In this document: positions 62,914 to 64,000 of the stretch, piece by piece
How positions within the stretch are numbered: the first letter of the stretch is position 1
How the letters are laid out: every line of letters starts with the position of its first letter
Assembly: GCF_003096595.1 (NCBI RefSeq)
Contig: NZ_QEKO01000001.1
Span: 1,178,001 to 1,242,000, forward strand
Direction: 5' to 3'
From: Pusillimonas noertemannii
GTDB lineage: Bacteria; Pseudomonadota; Gammaproteobacteria; Burkholderiales; Burkholderiaceae_B
Length of the DNA stretch: 64,000 nucleotides
Notes under the pieces: generated by a model
Told to the model about the DNA's origin: nothing
Database searches by the model: none
The model's input: the letters and a program-made list of their open reading frames with translations, nothing else
Program-made: the position numbers and the translations under genes

Positions 62914-63105
62914 TCAGGCGGCCGATTCGGCGTTGCGGGGTGCAACTTTCACGCCGGCGGCTTGCTTGGAAGAACCATTCAGCTTAACGAACAGGTTCTT
63001 GAGGGCCTTGCCGGGCTTGAAGCGAGCCTGCTCTTCGATCGCTTCTTGCATCAGCTGGCGTTCGAGTTCATCGGTCAGACGGATTTCGCTATTCAGGTGG
63101 ATCAT
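62914..63105 (-). CDS. Conserved-looking 63-residue protein of unknown function under a palindromic operator
   Basis: A short gene with strong support for being real: a GAGAGG ribosome-binding site 6-7 bases before the ATG, a well-formed promoter and operator upstream, and its own terminator. The product begins MIHLNSEIRLTDELERQLMQ and continues with an acidic-then-basic helical stretch (EAIEEQARFKPGKALKNLFV) and a Lys/Ala-rich tail; it is cytoplasmic, without membrane segments or cysteines. I do not recognise the family with certainty. Nothing resembling a DNA-binding helix-turn-helix is obvious. Confidence 0.75.
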   Translation of the reverse strand: MIHLNSEIRLTDELERQLMQEAIEEQARFKPGKALKNLFVKLNGSSKQAAGVKVAPRNAESAA

Positions 63106-63127
63106 GATTGGCCTCTCTACATGAAAT

Positions 63128-63140
63128 GAACGTTTCGTTC
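63128..63140. promoter_or_regulatory. Short inverted repeat in the leader of the 63-residue gene
   Basis: GAACG-TTT-CGTTC, a 5-3-5 inverted repeat directly beside the main operator and just downstream of the likely transcription start. It could be an accessory operator or a small leader hairpin. Confidence 0.5.
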
Positions 63141-63169
63141 AGGGTTAACCCTATTATAGGGTTAACCCT
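63141..63169. promoter_or_regulatory. Double palindromic operator AGGGTTAACCCT x2
   Basis: Two copies of the self-complementary 12-mer AGGGTTAACCCT (63141-63152 and 63158-63169) are spaced by ATTAT. Together they form a perfect 14-1-14 inverted repeat around T63155. One copy lies between the -35 and -10 boxes, the other just after the -10, covering the start point: the typical position for a repressor. Confidence 0.85.
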
Positions 63170-63181
63170 AGCCAATAGCAA
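63153..63181 (-). promoter_or_regulatory. Sigma-70 promoter of the 63-residue gene
   Basis: On the minus strand TTGCTA (plus coordinates 63176-63181) is followed after 17 bases by a perfect TATAAT (63153-63158). Expected start near 63146, giving a leader of about 40 bases to the ATG at 63105. Confidence 0.75.
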
Positions 63182-63215
63182 GCCAGAATGTTGCGCTGCG
63201 ACAGAGTGTTGCTTT

Positions 63216-64000
63216 TTAGTCTGATCCGTCGCCGCGGGCGGGACGCCGATAGCCCGATTCGACCATCTCGAAGCTGAAAAGCCGGCAATCGAGGGGGCCA
63301 TTGTGCAGCGGTCGGCGCCGCAGGGGTTTCAGCCGCATGCGCTGGGGAAGGTCCAGGTCGCTGGAAATCACATGTACCTGCCAGCCGCTGTAGTTCTTCT
63401 TGAGATTCTGTGACCATTCGCGCCAGAGTTCGGGCTCGTCGCCGGGCAGGCGTTCGCCGTAGGGCGGATTGGTGACAATCCAGCCCTGTTCGGCAGGCGG
63501 CTGCACGGTGCGCGCATCACCCACTTCGAATCGTATGGTGTCGGGGGTAAGCCAGGCGCGCTCGACGTTCTGCCTGGCGGCATCGATGACGGCCGGGTCG
63601 AGGTCGACGCCGACCAGCGGCGCGTCCAGGCGTGTCGCAATGCGGCTGCGCGCATCTTCCTTCAGATCGCGCCAGTGGCGGGCGTCGTGGTTGCGCAGCC
63701 GTTCGAAGCCGAACGGCCGCCAGATGCCGGCGGGCACGCCCAAGGCGATCCAGGCGGCCTCGATGAGTATGGTGCCGCTGCCGCAGAAAGGGTCGAGCAG
63801 CGCCTGGGCCGGATCCCAGTCGGCCAGCGCCAGCAGGCCTGCCGCCAGATTCTCGCGTATGGGCGCCTCGCCCTTGTCGAGGCGCCAGCCGCGCTTGAAC
63901 AGCGATTCGCCAGTGGTGTCGAGGTACAGCGTGGCCGTATCTTCGGCAAGAAACAGATGCACCCGGGCGTCGGGGCGCACGGTGTCGATGTCGGGCCTGC
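63216..64000 (-). CDS. Class I SAM-dependent RNA methyltransferase (RlmL/UPF0020-like), 3' part only
   Basis: The C-terminal 261 residues or so; the start lies beyond the right edge. The methyltransferase domain has the SAM motif LLDPFCGSGTILIEAAWIA, LVGVDLDPAVIDAARQN, and the N-methyltransferase motif IVTNPPYGERLPGD. It matches the RlmL half (23S rRNA G2445 m2G) of RlmKL and the stand-alone UPF0020 proteins of Betaproteobacteria. The chain ends MVESGYRRPARGDGSD without an RlmK domain. The N-terminal THUMP domain is not visible here. Confidence 0.88.
   Translation of the reverse strand, partial: RPDIDTVRPDARVHLFLAEDTATLYLDTTGESLFKRGWRLDKGEAPIRENLAAGLLALADWDPAQALLDPFCGSGTILIEAAWIALGVPAGIWRPFGFERLRNHDARHWRDLKEDARSRIATRLDAPLVGVDLDPAVIDAARQNVERAWLTPDTIRFEVGDARTVQPPAEQGWIVTNPPYGERLPGDEPELWREWSQNLKKNYSGWQVHVISSDLDLPQRMRLKPLRRRPLHNGPLDCRLFSFEMVESGYRRPARGDGSD

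Overview
The window is GC-rich chromosomal DNA made almost entirely of core bacterial genes. Gene content and sequence (rne, relA of the synthetase-only type, a fab operon running into rpoE-rseAB-mucD, pyrG-kdsA-eno-ftsB, an intracellular PHB depolymerase, ETF-QO, CoA transferase) point to a betaproteobacterium of the order Burkholderiales, most likely Alcaligenaceae (relatives of Bordetella, Achromobacter, Pusillimonas). I see no rRNA or tRNA gene, CRISPR array, insertion sequence or prophage.

Layout. 1-1977 (minus): 5' part of a PHB depolymerase gene, then the pair fdxA-fpr (ferredoxin and its reductase). 2199-3757 (plus): pncB and a RidA-like gene. 3840-4352 (minus): a flavodoxin-like protein. 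4500-9809 (plus): relA, trpB, trpA, accD, closed by a strong bidirectional terminator shared with rne (10025-12967, minus). 13471-16884 (plus): rluC, a phosphoglycolate-phosphatase-like gene and msrPQ. 16937-19073 (minus): a lipoprotein amidase, an RsmI-like methyltransferase and Maf.

19307-35543 is a 16-kb run on the plus strand: yceD-rpmF-plsX-fabH-fabD-fabG-acpP-fabF (fatty acid and phospholipid synthesis), a YgfX-like membrane protein overlapping rpoE, rseA-rseB-mucD (envelope stress), lepA-lepB-rnc-era-recO, and a PIN-domain gene. 35652-39642 (minus): an enolase-superfamily enzyme, a Bax-inhibitor-1/YccA protein, holC and pepA. 39710-42659 (plus): lptF, a CysB-type regulator, and a small DUF2325 gene behind a perfect Fur-type palindrome and a hexanucleotide repeat. 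42736-43389 (minus): an NlpC/P60 lipoprotein. 43662-47464 (plus): GlcG/HbpS-like gene, UMF1 transporter, acs. 47567-49616 (minus): a VOC protein and ETF-QO. 49825-58122 (plus): acyl-CoA thioesterase, CoA transferase A and B, aminopeptidase P, pyrG, kdsA, eno, ftsB. 58186-64000 (minus): TadE-like protein, hslO, gamma-carbonic-anhydrase-like protein, a degenerate AMP-binding protein, an RDD protein, a 63-residue protein behind a striking double-palindrome operator, and a partial RNA methyltransferase gene.

The parts most worth a second look are small: the operator and 63-residue protein at 62914-63181; the Fur-box, DUF2325 and repeat region at 42085-42659; the degenerate acyl-CoA-ligase-like protein at 60728-62077; the shortened RecO; the insertion in Fpr; and a strong CTT-ACC codon-pair preference for Leu-Thr across the window. 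I do not see a large undescribed multi-gene system.
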